From: Streptomyces aurantiogriseus
GTDB lineage: Bacteria > Actinomycetota > Actinomycetes > Streptomycetales > Streptomycetaceae
Assembly: GCF_014649375.1 (NCBI RefSeq)
Contig: NZ_BMSX01000011.1
Location: forward strand, 62,001-126,000
Reading direction: 5' to 3'
DNA length: 64,000 nt
The notes under the pieces were generated by a model. The model was not told where the DNA came from. It saw only the letters and a program-made list of their open reading frames with translations, and made no database searches. This document shows positions 34,179 to 43,700 of the stretch, piece after piece (positions within the stretch are counted from its first letter, which is position 1; each line of letters starts with the position of its first letter). A program made the translations under genes and the position numbers.

Positions 34179-35285
34179 ATGCTCATCGCTGCGACGGGTA
34201 CAGACGGCCGCTTCCCGACCGCCCTCACCGACGCCGCACCGGCCCTGAGGGACGTCCGGCAGGCGGTCGACGCGGCACTCGCGGAAACACTGGCGGCCAA
34301 ACGGCGCTCGGCGGCACCCGCCTTGCGAGAACTCATCGACACGCTGCACGGATTCCTCTTCGCCGGCGGCAAACGGATCCGCCCGGTGATGTGCCTGTGC
34401 GGCTGGTACGCCGCGGACGGGCGGGGAGATCCGGAGCCGGTGGTACGGGCGGCGGCGTCGCTCGAACTGTTCCACACCTTCGCCCTCATCCATGACGACG
34501 TCATGGACAACAGCGACCTGCGGAGAGGGCGTTCGACCGTGCACCGGTCGCTGGCCGACCTCCACCGAAGCCGCGGCGGCACCGGCGACGCCGACCAGTT
34601 CGGGCGGAACGCGGCGGTCCTGCTCGGCGACCTCGCCCTGACGCTGTCCGACGAACTGCTGCACACGTCGCTCACGCCCGACCAACTACGGGCGGGCCTC
34701 CCGGTGATCGACACGATGCGTACCGAGGTCGTGTTCGGCCAGTACCTCGATCTCCTCGGCATCGGCAGGCCGATCGGCGATCTCGCCCACGCCCTGGAGC
34801 TCATCCGCTTCAAGACCGCGAAGTACACCGTCGAGCGCCCGCTGCACCTCGGCGGCGCGCTGGCCGGCTGCTCCCCCGCGGTCGCCGACGCCTGCACCGC
34901 GTACGCCCTCCCGCTCGGGGAGGCCTTCCAGCTCCGGGACGACCTCCTGGGAGCCTTCGGCGACCCCACGGCGACCGGGAAGCCGGCCGTCGACGACTTC
35001 CGGGAAGGGAAGTGCACCGTTCTGATGGCCCTTGCCGTCGCACGAGCCGATCAAGGGCAACTGCGGCTCCTGCGGTCCCTGGTGGGCCGCCCCGACCTCA
35101 CCGAGGAGCAGGCCGACGCCGTACGGGCCGTGCTGGAGGCCACGGGCGCCCGCCACGCGGTGGAGCGCATGATCGCCCGCCGCTGCCGCCGTGCGCTGGC
35201 CGCCCTCGACCGCGCCTCCTTCCCCCGGGCCGCCACCGCCGTCCTGCGCCAACTCGCCTACGCACTCTCCGCGAGGACGTCATGA
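34179..35285 (+). CDS. polyprenyl diphosphate synthase (probable GGPP synthase)
   Basis: A 368-residue trans-isoprenyl diphosphate synthase. The first Asp-rich motif is HDDVMDNSDLRRG (Asp106-Asp110) and the second is QLRDDLLGAFGD; the substrate-binding GGKRIRPV lies near residue 63. It elongates DMAPP/FPP with IPP to C15-C20; chain length cannot be read with certainty, but length and class fit the GGPP synthases of Streptomyces terpene clusters. The ATG at 34179 has GAGGGG upstream. The stop overlaps the terpene synthase start as ATGA, so the enzyme is translationally coupled to the cyclase and most likely supplies its substrate. Confidence 0.9.
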   Translation: MLIAATGTDGRFPTALTDAAPALRDVRQAVDAALAETLAAKRRSAAPALRELIDTLHGFLFAGGKRIRPVMCLCGWYAADGRGDPEPVVRAAASLELFHTFALIHDDVMDNSDLRRGRSTVHRSLADLHRSRGGTGDADQFGRNAAVLLGDLALTLSDELLHTSLTPDQLRAGLPVIDTMRTEVVFGQYLDLLGIGRPIGDLAHALELIRFKTAKYTVERPLHLGGALAGCSPAVADACTAYALPLGEAFQLRDDLLGAFGDPTATGKPAVDDFREGKCTVLMALAVARADQGQLRLLRSLVGRPDLTEEQADAVRAVLEATGARHAVERMIARRCRRALAALDRASFPRAATAVLRQLAYALSARTS

Positions 35286-36379
35286 CCGAGTTCTATCTGC
35301 CCGAGCTGCCCCGGCTGCTTCCCGTGGCCTACCACCCCAAGGCCGCCCAGATCGAGTTCCGGTCCAACGGCTGGGTGCGCCGCCTGCTCGGCGGCTGCTT
35401 CGCCCGCGAGGACGATCTGCTCTCCTTCCTTCGCCAGCGCAACGGTCTGTACGGGCCCCTGACCGTGCCGGCCGCCGACGAGCGGCGGGCGCTCGACGTC
35501 ACCGACTGGTACCAGTACGTCACCGTCATAGACAGCGCCGTGTCGGACCGCTCGGCGCTGGGAGCCGACGAGTCGGGCGCCCGCGAGGTGTTCGCCGGCA
35601 TCATGACCGACTTCCACGGCGGCCGGGGCGGCAGCGAGCGACTCCCGTACGCCCGCGCCGGCAAGGAGCTCTGGCGCCGCATCGGCCCAGAGCTCTCCCC
35701 CGCGCAGATCCGGCGGTTCGCCGATGCGCTGGAGGCGTTTCTGCACGGGTGTGCCACCGAGATCGGTTTCAAGCTGACGGACCGCGTGCCGGACTACCAG
35801 ACCTGTATGGCCGTGCGGATGAACAGCTTCGGCTGCGACTTCATCCGGCTGATGACCGAGTACGCGGCCGAGGTCGACATGACCGCCCACGACGCGCTGC
35901 TCACGGACGTCCACACGCACGGAATGCGACAGATGATCATCGTCAACGATCTGCTGTCGTGGCGCAAGGAGCATGCCCAGGGGGACAAGATGACGCTGGT
36001 CCGGGTGCTCATCGAGCGTGAGGGGCTCGGTCTGCAGCAGTCGGTCGACCAGCTGTGCGGGCTGGTCGAGCACCATGAGAAGGCCTATCTCGCGGCACGG
36101 GACCGGCTGTTGGACGGGCCGCACGGCTCGCGCCCGGACATCCGTGGCTACCTGCGCGGACTGGACCACTGCATCGGTGGCAGCCAGGAGTTCGAGTACC
36201 TCACGCCCCGCTACTTCGGCGACGGTTATGTCTGGGACGGCTCCACTTCGGGCTGGCTCAGCCTCACCGCTCCCGTCACCCGGTTCCGGCCGCACTCGGG
36301 CCGTGGCCCCGATGCCGACGACTCGCTCGCGGCCGGCCCGGGCCGGCCCGCGGCCTTCCACGACGAGGAGCTGAAGTGA
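35282..36379 (+). CDS. class I terpene synthase with atypical Asp-rich motif
   Basis: A 365-residue class I terpene cyclase. The Mg-binding NSE triad is clear (N222, S226, E230 in NDLLSWRKE), with the pyrophosphate-sensor Arg179 in VRMNSFG and the C-terminal RY pair (R310-Y311). The usual DDxxD is replaced by VIDSAVSD (D84, S85, D89): the first Asp is kept and the second is Ser. It is coupled by ATGA to the polyprenyl synthase and by GTGA to the P450, so a diterpene is likely, a sesquiterpene possible. A C-terminal tail of about 35 residues after the RY pair is low-complexity. Product unknown. Confidence 0.87.
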   Translation: MTEFYLPELPRLLPVAYHPKAAQIEFRSNGWVRRLLGGCFAREDDLLSFLRQRNGLYGPLTVPAADERRALDVTDWYQYVTVIDSAVSDRSALGADESGAREVFAGIMTDFHGGRGGSERLPYARAGKELWRRIGPELSPAQIRRFADALEAFLHGCATEIGFKLTDRVPDYQTCMAVRMNSFGCDFIRLMTEYAAEVDMTAHDALLTDVHTHGMRQMIIVNDLLSWRKEHAQGDKMTLVRVLIEREGLGLQQSVDQLCGLVEHHEKAYLAARDRLLDGPHGSRPDIRGYLRGLDHCIGGSQEFEYLTPRYFGDGYVWDGSTSGWLSLTAPVTRFRPHSGRGPDADDSLAAGPGRPAAFHDEELK

Positions 36380-37815
36380 CAGCGATCCGACCCACCTGGC
36401 CGGGGTCCCGACGGCCGGCCCGGGGCACCGCCGCGCCGACGGCGGCCGCCATCGCGCCCGGCCGGCTCCCCGTTCTCGGCCACGCGGTACCCCTCCTGCG
36501 CCGACCGCTGCGGTTCCTCACCTCCCTGCCGTCCCACGGCGACCTCGTCGAGGTGCGTCTCGGCCCGCTGCGGGCCTACCTGGTCTGTCGGCCCGAACTC
36601 GTCCAGCAGGTCCTGCTGGACCCGCGTACGTTCGACAAGGGCGGCCCGCTGTTCGACGCGGCCCGGCTGCTGGTGGGCAACGGCCTGGTCACCTCGGGCT
36701 GGGCGGAGCACCGGATCCAGCGCAGGCTCGTACAACCCGCCTTCCATCCCGGCCGGATGGCGTCCTACGCCCGTGTGATGTGCGAAGAGGTCGACACCGT
36801 GGTCTCGGCATGGGAGGAGGGCCGCGCCGTCGACCTCAATGCCGCGCTGCACGCGCTCACGATCCGCGTCACCATGCGCACCCTGCTCTCGACGACGATG
36901 GACAGCCGGGCTGTCGCCGAGGTGCAGCACTGTCTGCCCGTCATCTTCAAGGGCGTCTACCGGCGCATGATCGCGCCGATCGGGCCGCTGCACCGGCTCC
37001 CCACCCCGGAGAACAGGCGGTTCGACCGGGCACGGGCGAGACTGTGCGCGATCATCGACGAGACCGTCCGGGCCCGCCGGAGTGCCGGGTCCGAGCACGA
37101 CGACGTCCTGTCGATCCTGATCGGTGCCCACGACGACGAGAGCAGCAAACGCTTCACCGACGACGAGGTCCGCGACCAGGTCATGACGATGCTGATCGGC
37201 GGAACGGAGACGACCGCCAACGCCCTCGGCTGGGCCTTCCACCTCCTGAGCCGGCACCCGGAGGCGGAGCGGGCGGTGCAGGACGAGGTCGACCGCGTCC
37301 TCGGCGGACGGCTGCTGCCCGCCTTCCCGGATCTGCCCGAGCTCGACCACACCCGGCGCGTCGTCACCGAAGCCCTGCGCCTGTATCCGCCCGCGTGGAT
37401 CCTCACCCGGACGACCACCGCCGAGACCGAGCTGGCGGGACAGCCGCTGCCCCCCGGCGCGATCGTCCTGTTCAGCCCCTACGTCCTCGGCCGCGACCCC
37501 GGTGTCTTCCGCGACCCGGGGCGCTTCGACCCCGACCGCTGGCTGCCCGAGCGCGTGTCGCCGGCGCTGCGTTCCGCGATGTTGCCCTTCAGCGCAGGCA
37601 GCCGCAAATGCATCGGTGACGCCTTCGGTATGGCCGAAGCGACCCTCGCGCTGGCCGCCGTCAGCGCGCGCTGGCAGCTCCGCCCCGTACCCGGCGCGAC
37701 GATCCGGCCGATGCCGAAGGCGTCCCTGAGCCCGGGCCCGCTCCTCATGCTCCCCCGGCGACGGCGCCGCCCGGCGCGGTCACAGCTGAGCAGCCGCCGG
37801 GCCGGGGATCAGTAG
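36376..37815 (+). CDS. cytochrome P450, terpene tailoring
   Basis: A 479-residue P450. The I-helix motif is GGTETTANALGW, the ExxR is in VTEALRLYPPAW, and the heme-binding loop is FSAGSRKCIGDAFG with the Cys ligand near residue 412. The N-terminal segment is Pro/Arg-rich, without a membrane anchor, as for soluble bacterial P450s. The GTG at 36376 overlaps the terpene synthase stop (GTGA), so this is the third gene of the operon and most likely oxidises the cyclase product. No ferredoxin or reductase gene adjoins, so electrons must come from elsewhere. Confidence 0.9.
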   Translation: MTAIRPTWPGSRRPARGTAAPTAAAIAPGRLPVLGHAVPLLRRPLRFLTSLPSHGDLVEVRLGPLRAYLVCRPELVQQVLLDPRTFDKGGPLFDAARLLVGNGLVTSGWAEHRIQRRLVQPAFHPGRMASYARVMCEEVDTVVSAWEEGRAVDLNAALHALTIRVTMRTLLSTTMDSRAVAEVQHCLPVIFKGVYRRMIAPIGPLHRLPTPENRRFDRARARLCAIIDETVRARRSAGSEHDDVLSILIGAHDDESSKRFTDDEVRDQVMTMLIGGTETTANALGWAFHLLSRHPEAERAVQDEVDRVLGGRLLPAFPDLPELDHTRRVVTEALRLYPPAWILTRTTTAETELAGQPLPPGAIVLFSPYVLGRDPGVFRDPGRFDPDRWLPERVSPALRSAMLPFSAGSRKCIGDAFGMAEATLALAAVSARWQLRPVPGATIRPMPKASLSPGPLLMLPRRRRRPARSQLSSRRAGDQ

Positions 37816-38008
37816 GGACAGCGGAAGGTCTCCGCCCGCGCCTCGCAGCGGTGTCATCGCGCTGTGCGTGTCGACGAGGCCGGGCATGAGAATTCCGGGA
37901 GCCATGTCACGGGCGTCCCACCAGCAGGGGGCGCGTCGGCTCGAGTCCCGCAGTACGGAGGTGACCGTCGTCCTGTACGTCGACGACACTGTCTCGGGCC
38001 ACGAGCAT
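37780..38008 (-). pseudogene. remnant of an amidohydrolase-like gene
   Basis: In one leftward frame the end reads ILMPGLVDTHSAMTPLRGAG then GDLPLSLL; this resembles the metal-binding N-terminus of amidohydrolases (PGxVDTHxH and RGxGGD). The second metal His is replaced. Upstream, another frame carries a plausible N-terminal strand (MLVARDSVVDVQDDGHL). The remnant runs into the P450 3' end antisense and stops. It appears truncated and frameshifted; the assignment rests on one short motif. Confidence 0.35.
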
Positions 38009-38165
38009 CGCGCATCCGCGGGCAGGACGACTGGGGCGTGGGAACGGCGTGCGAGTGGCACGATCACTCCACTGGATCTCGTCCAGGCCTGTCTGCTCAG
38101 GTGGGCTTGGTAGAGGGACCCGTGCCGGCCACGGCCAGGTCGCCGTGGCCGGCGGACGGTGTGGA

Positions 38166-39386
38166 TCAGACCATGAGGCTCACCCGCTCGCTGATGCCGA
38201 GGAGGGACTTACCGTAGACCTCCAGGCCGACCGCCGGGACCAGGCCGGCGTGGCGCGCCGCGGTGTTGGCGTCCCGCCAGATGCGCTGCAGGGGGCCGGC
38301 ATCGGCGAACGCGGCCGCGCCGTGCACGTTCAGGAGGGTGCTGATCGCGTCGAGCACTTGCTGTGCGGCGAACCCGGCTCGGGCCCTGATGTGCGTACGT
38401 GCGGCGTGGTCCAGGGGGCCGCCGGAGCGGGCGGCCTGATCCACCTCGTCCACGGCTCGGTAGGTGTGCAGGCGTGCCGTCTCCAACTTCAGTGCTGCTT
38501 CCGCCAGTTGTATCTGGACGCCCACCGAGTCCGCCTGCCGGCTGTGGACGGTGAACGACAGCGGCTTCTCCGCGGCCGTGTCCACCGCCACGCTCAGCGC
38601 CGCCTTGCCCAGCCCGAGCAGCGGTCCGACCAGGCACAGCAACAGCATCGGCCCGAACGTCGAGGCGTACAGCGCCTCGTCCCGGGATGCGCGGGGGTAG
38701 ACGCCCTCGGCGGCCGCGGGAACCGACAGCACGCGGTGCTCGGGAACGAACACATCCCGGGCGATCAGCGTGTTGCTGGCCGTCGCCTTCATGCCTGCGG
38801 TGTGCCAGGTGTCCTCCACGGCCAGTTCGGAGGCGGGGATCAGGACGAGCGCCTGGTCCGCCACCGCTCCGCTGTCGTCCTTCAGCAGAGCACCGACCGC
38901 GGCCCAAGTGGCGTACGGGGCACCGGAGTTGTACGACCACTTTCCGCTGACGCGCCAGCCGCCCGGCACCCGTTCTCCGATACCCGTCGGCGCCGCCACA
39001 CCGGTCACGCGCGCCTCCGGATCGGCCCCGAAGACCTCCTCCTGGGCCTTGTCCGGGAAGAGGCACGCCAGCCAGTTGGTCACCGAGATGATCATCCCGA
39101 CCCAGGCCGCCGAACCATCGCCCTCCCCGAGCGCCTCGGACACCTCCGTCAGGGTCCGGAGGTCGGTCTCGCAGCCGCCGTAGCGCCTCGGAGTCAGCAG
39201 CCGGAAGACCCCGGCCTCGGCCAGGGCGTCGACGACCTCCGCCGGCAGCACGCGATCCGCCTCGCCGCGCGCCGCCCGGTCCCGCAGCAGCGGCTGCAGA
39301 ACGACGGCCCGCGCCACGAGCTCGGCCCTGAGCGCCTCCCTGGACAGCACACCGGTTGCCTCCTCGCGGCTGTTGCTGTTCACCAT
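38166..39386 (-). CDS. acyl-CoA-dehydrogenase-like flavoprotein (group D monooxygenase type)
   Basis: A 406-residue protein with the acyl-CoA dehydrogenase fold. It starts like the HpaH/DszC/NcnH subgroup (RAELVARAVVLQPLLRDRAA) and contains the FAD-contact segment GGWRVSGKWSYNSGAPYATW and the C-terminal helix bundle with a conserved IWRDANTAARHAGL stretch. The catalytic Glu of true dehydrogenases is not obvious, which favours a flavin-dependent monooxygenase needing a separate reductase. A substrate cannot be named. The start is ATG 39386 or the adjacent GTG 39383, both after AAGGAG; the GTG has better spacing. An alpha/beta hydrolase gene lies 138 bases upstream on the same strand. Confidence 0.8.
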   Translation of the reverse strand: MVNSNSREEATGVLSREALRAELVARAVVLQPLLRDRAARGEADRVLPAEVVDALAEAGVFRLLTPRRYGGCETDLRTLTEVSEALGEGDGSAAWVGMIISVTNWLACLFPDKAQEEVFGADPEARVTGVAAPTGIGERVPGGWRVSGKWSYNSGAPYATWAAVGALLKDDSGAVADQALVLIPASELAVEDTWHTAGMKATASNTLIARDVFVPEHRVLSVPAAAEGVYPRASRDEALYASTFGPMLLLCLVGPLLGLGKAALSVAVDTAAEKPLSFTVHSRQADSVGVQIQLAEAALKLETARLHTYRAVDEVDQAARSGGPLDHAARTHIRARAGFAAQQVLDAISTLLNVHGAAAFADAGPLQRIWRDANTAARHAGLVPAVGLEVYGKSLLGISERVSLMV

Positions 39387-39524
39387 GTTCTCCTTCTTCA
39401 CGGTTGCTTGCCGGGCAGGACCGCCGCACCGTGCGTGCCTCTCGGCCGACGTGCGGGGTGCGATAGCGGACGCTGCCAGGTGATCGAACGGGGGTGGGTG
39501 GTCGAGTGAGGCTGTGACCGGGGG

Positions 39525-40214
39525 TCAGGCTTCCGGCCTGAGGGCGACCTTCGCCAGCAGGGCGGCGAGTTCCACCGGCTTCGACAGGAACGGCGAGTGG
39601 CCGCCCTCGATCCTGTGGACCTCGTCGGCGCGGGCCGCCAGCACCTGCTGACTCTGCGCGGGCAGCGCCTGATCGTCCTCGCAGAGGATGTACGTCGACG
39701 GCACGGTGTGCCACCCGGCCCTGGTCAGGACGTCGCTGAAGGACTTCGCGCTCTGCGGCACCAGGCGCTTGGCGGCCTCCTCCGCCTCCGAGCGAGGCAC
39801 GTCACCGTAGAACAACGCGACCGGATCGCTCGGTACAGCTTCGAAATCGCCCTGGTCCGGCGGCGGGACAGGCGCGCCGTGGAACCCCAGGAGACTCTCG
39901 CCCACGTCGAGTGGGAACGCCGCCAGGTAGACGACGCGCGAGACGTTCCCCGCCTCGGCGACGGCCTGGCTGACCGGTATGCCGCCGTAGGAGTGTGCGA
40001 CGACCACGACGGGGCCGTCGATGAGCTCCAGTTCTTCTGATACCGCCTGCGCGTCTTCCTGCACACCCGCCCGCCCACCGGCGCTCGGCAGGTCGATCGC
40101 CCGAACCCGCCACCCGTCGGCGTCAAGCACCGAGGTCAGCCTCTCCCAGCACCACGCGCCGTGCCACGCCCCGTGCACCAGAAGCAGAGTCGGACGGGAA
40201 ACCCCATCAGTCAC
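39525..40214 (-). CDS. alpha/beta hydrolase
   Basis: A 229-residue alpha/beta hydrolase of the small esterase/methylesterase-like group. The oxyanion strand is LLLVHGAWHGAWCWE, the nucleophile Ser lies in VVAHSYGGIPV (near residue 75), the acid in ILCEDDQALP and the His in IEGGHSPFLS. This HGAWHGAW/AHSYGG pattern is shared by many Streptomyces esterases of unknown substrate. It starts at a GTG (40214) with GTGGA upstream. It lies upstream of the acyl-CoA-dehydrogenase-like gene on the same strand and may be co-transcribed with it. Confidence 0.87.
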   Translation of the reverse strand: MTDGVSRPTLLLVHGAWHGAWCWERLTSVLDADGWRVRAIDLPSAGGRAGVQEDAQAVSEELELIDGPVVVVAHSYGGIPVSQAVAEAGNVSRVVYLAAFPLDVGESLLGFHGAPVPPPDQGDFEAVPSDPVALFYGDVPRSEAEEAAKRLVPQSAKSFSDVLTRAGWHTVPSTYILCEDDQALPAQSQQVLAARADEVHRIEGGHSPFLSKPVELAALLAKVALRPEA

Positions 40215-40473
40215 GAAAGTCCACTTTCAGATCAGCAAGAACAACGAAGCGCTCAGCGGCGCTCACGAAAGACCCTACGGGGACATCGGACACCCTGTCC
40301 AACGAAGTGTCCATCAGCTGGCCGACGTTGACAGCGACAGGTGAGACGGACAGGCAGGACGGCACGTCGACCGTGGCGATCACGGCCGGCCTCGGTAGAT
40401 CGCGTGACCCACGAGGAACACCGCTGTGCCGCAGCCCAGCCACCACCGGTGCGCATGACCGTCGAAGTGGTGG

Positions 40474-40617
40474 ATGGCATCGCTGAATGGCCACCGGGCC
40501 TTACGTGCCCTCGGAGCGCCGGTCGCCGGCGCACTGGTCGGGTTGCCGGCGGGGGTGTACCCATCGCTGCGGGCTTCCCGGACGGAACCTGTCGAGGCGT
40601 TGCGCGCCCCGTCCTGA
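40474..40617 (+). pseudogene. C-terminal remnant of an FtsX-family ABC permease
   Basis: A rightward frame of about 48 codons ends with AGVYPSLRASRTEPVEALRA, the hallmark C-terminus of FtsX/MacB-type ABC permeases (AGxYPAxRAaRxxPxEALR). The preceding GAPVAGALVGLP fits the last membrane helix. The rest of the gene, more than 90%, is absent. The other parts of this 560-base intergenic region (40215-40776) show no further supported gene; the 3' part is the leader of the subtilase gene. Confidence 0.65.
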
Positions 40618-40776
40618 AGGTCGGGTCTCTCAGGGGCCGTCGGGCTCGCACGCACGGCGCCCCGCCCCGCGGACCGCCGCGTCGCGTTATACGACCGCGA
40701 TCTTCCGCTCAAGAAATCAAAACATCGCCGGACCAGTCTTCGTATCCCACCAACGAGAAAGACATGGACAACTCTT

Positions 40777-43700
40777 ATGCGCAGAACCAGCGGATACCCG
40801 GCGGGTGCCATCGCCTTCGCCGTGGCGCTCACCTCAGGATTAGCCGGCGGAGCCGCCGCAGCACCGCCGGGCGGTGAGCAAGGCTCCGGCCGGGGCTCCG
40901 GCGCGCAGGCGACCACCGTGACGCTGATCACCGGTGACAAGGTGTCGATCGCCGAGGACGGTTCGGTCGCCGGGATCGAGCGGGCCGAAGGGCGCGAGAA
41001 CGGCTCGTTCTCGGTCCGGCAGATCGACGGGCACCGCTACGTGATACCGGGCGACGCGGCCCCGGCGGTGGCCCAGGGCAAGCTCGACCGGCGTCTGTTC
41101 GACGTGACGCAGCTCGTCGCGGACGGGTATGACGACGCGAGCCGGTCCGATCTGCCGCTGATCGTCACTTACGCCGGGGACGAGACGCCCGCCGCGAGTG
41201 CCTTCAGCGGGGCGCGGGCCCGGGTCGGCAAGGAGCTGCCCAGCATCAACGGCTTGGCACTGCGGGCCGACAAGCACGGTGGCTCCGCGTTCTGGGACGC
41301 CTTCACCGACGGCGGTGACGGCGGGCAGGGCACGGCGCGGCTGTCCGCCTCGGCGGCGACGAAGAGCGTGAAGAAGATCTGGCTGGACGGCAAACGCCGG
41401 GCGAGCCTGGACAGGAGCGTGCCGCAGATCGGTGCGCCGACGGCGTGGAACGCCGGCTTCGACGGCAAGGGCGTCAAGGTCGCGGTGCTGGACACCGGCG
41501 TGGACCAGGCCCACCCCGACCTGGCGGGCCGGGAGATCGCCGAGCGGAACTTCTCCGCCTCCGAGGACAGCGTCGACCGGTTCGGACACGGCACCCACGT
41601 GGCCTCCACCGTGGCCGGTACGGGCGCCAAGTCGGACGGCAGGTTCAAGGGGGTCGCGTCCGGCGCGCGGATCCTGGACGGCAAGGTCCTCGACGACGGC
41701 GGCTCCGGCGAGGAGTCCGGCGTCATCGCCGGCATGGAATGGGCGGTGGCCGAGGGCGCCCGGGTCGTCAACATGAGCCTGGGCGGGCCCGACACCCCTG
41801 GCGTCGACCCGTTGGAGGAGGCGGTCAACCGCCTCTCGGCCGAGTCGGGCGCACTGTTCGTCATCGCCGCCGGCAACGAGGGGCGCCAGGGCGAGAGCAC
41901 CGTCGGATCGCCGGGCAGCGCCGACTCCGCGCTGACGGTCGGCGCGGTCGACAAGGCCGACGAGCTCACCGACTTCTCCAGCCGGGGCCCGCGCGTCGGT
42001 GACGGCGGGGTCAAGCCGGACCTGACCGCGCCGGGCGCGGAGATCACCGCCGCGGCCTCCACCGCGAGCGACATCGAATCGCAGTACCCCTCGGGAACGG
42101 CCGGTTACGCCACCCTGGACGGCACCTCCATGGCGACTCCGCATGTCGCGGGCGCGGCCGCCATCCTGGCCCAGCAGCATCCGGACTGGAGCGGTGAGCG
42201 CATCAAGGCGGCGCTGACCGGCTCCGCGAAGCCGGGCCCGTACAGCGCGTACCAGCAGGGCGCCGGCCGCACCGACGTCGCGCGGGCGATGGAGCAGACC
42301 GTCGTCGTCGAGCAGGGCCCGCTCGACTTCGGCCTGCAGCAGTGGCCGCACAGCGACGACCGGCCGGTGACGAAGGAGATCACCTACCGCAACCTCGGCT
42401 CGGAGCCGGTCGTGCTCGACCTGTCCGCCGAGGCCGTCGGGGTGGACGGCAAGCCGGCCGCCGAGGGCATGTTCACGGTGGCGGAGCGGCGGCTGACCGT
42501 CCCTGCGGGCGGTGTAGCGAGCACCACGGTGACCGCCGACACCCGCGTCGGCGAGAGGGACGGCTCGTTCGGCGGCGCGGTGACCGCGGTCTCGTCCGAC
42601 GGCCGGATCTCGGTGCGCACCGCCCTGGGCGTGGAGCGCGAGGTCGAGTCGTACAGCCTGACCGTCAAGCACATCGGCGACGACGGCCGGCCGGCCACGG
42701 GCGGCTGGACGGCGGTCGACGGCCGGGACAGCGACCACTACGCGGAGCTGGCCGACGACGAGGACGGCGAGGTCACGGTGCGCCTGCCCAAGGGCGGTTA
42801 CGGACTCACCGGGATCATCGGCGGCGACGACGAGAACGGTGCCCCCGGCTCCGTGCTGCTGGCGCCCGCGATCCGGCTGACCGAGGACACCACGGTCGTC
42901 ATCGACGCCCGCCGGGCCGAGCCCACCCGCGTCACCGTCCCCGACCCGGCGGCCGTGAACACCTACGCCCATCTGGTCCCCGGCTTCACCCGCTCCGACG
43001 GGAGAGTCATCCCGCAGTTCCTCTTCGACTTCCCCGGGTTCGACAGCTTCAAGGTCGGACACGTCGGCCCCGAGGCCGCGGCGGACGAGGCGTACGCCCA
43101 GTACGCCGGCTTCTTCAAGAGCCGGACCGACGGCGAGCCTCCCGTGAACTACCGCCTGGCGTGGAACCGCACGGGCGATCTGGGCGGCTTCACCGCCGAC
43201 GTCAAGCGCAAGGATCTCGCCGAGGTCGACCTCTCGGTCGGCAAGCCCGGCGCGGACACCACCGCGCGGATCGGCGCGGGGCCCAAGCCCCCGCTCAACG
43301 GCCCGGCGATCGACTTCAGCACCCCCACCTCCCTCGAACTGCCGCTGCGGACCACCGAATACGTCCTCGGCAACGGGGTCCGGTGGCTGTACTCCGTGCA
43401 CGCGGATCAGTCGGGGAGCACCCTTCTGGGCGGGTTCAAGGCGTACGAGGCGGGCCGGCGCCACACCGAGCGGTTCAACGCCGGTGTCTTCGGTCCGGCG
43501 CTGCCGAAGGGCGAGGACATGCCGCAGTGGGGCAGCCCCGGCGCCGCGCGCAGCGGGAACGTGATGCGCACCTACCTGCCGGTGTTCGGCGACGGCGCCG
43601 GACACGTCGGTGTCAGCCCGGTCACCGGCGAGGAGACCTCCCTCCACGCCGACGGCAAGGAGATCGCCGCCGACGGGCACGATGGGAAGGGCGCCGTCCA

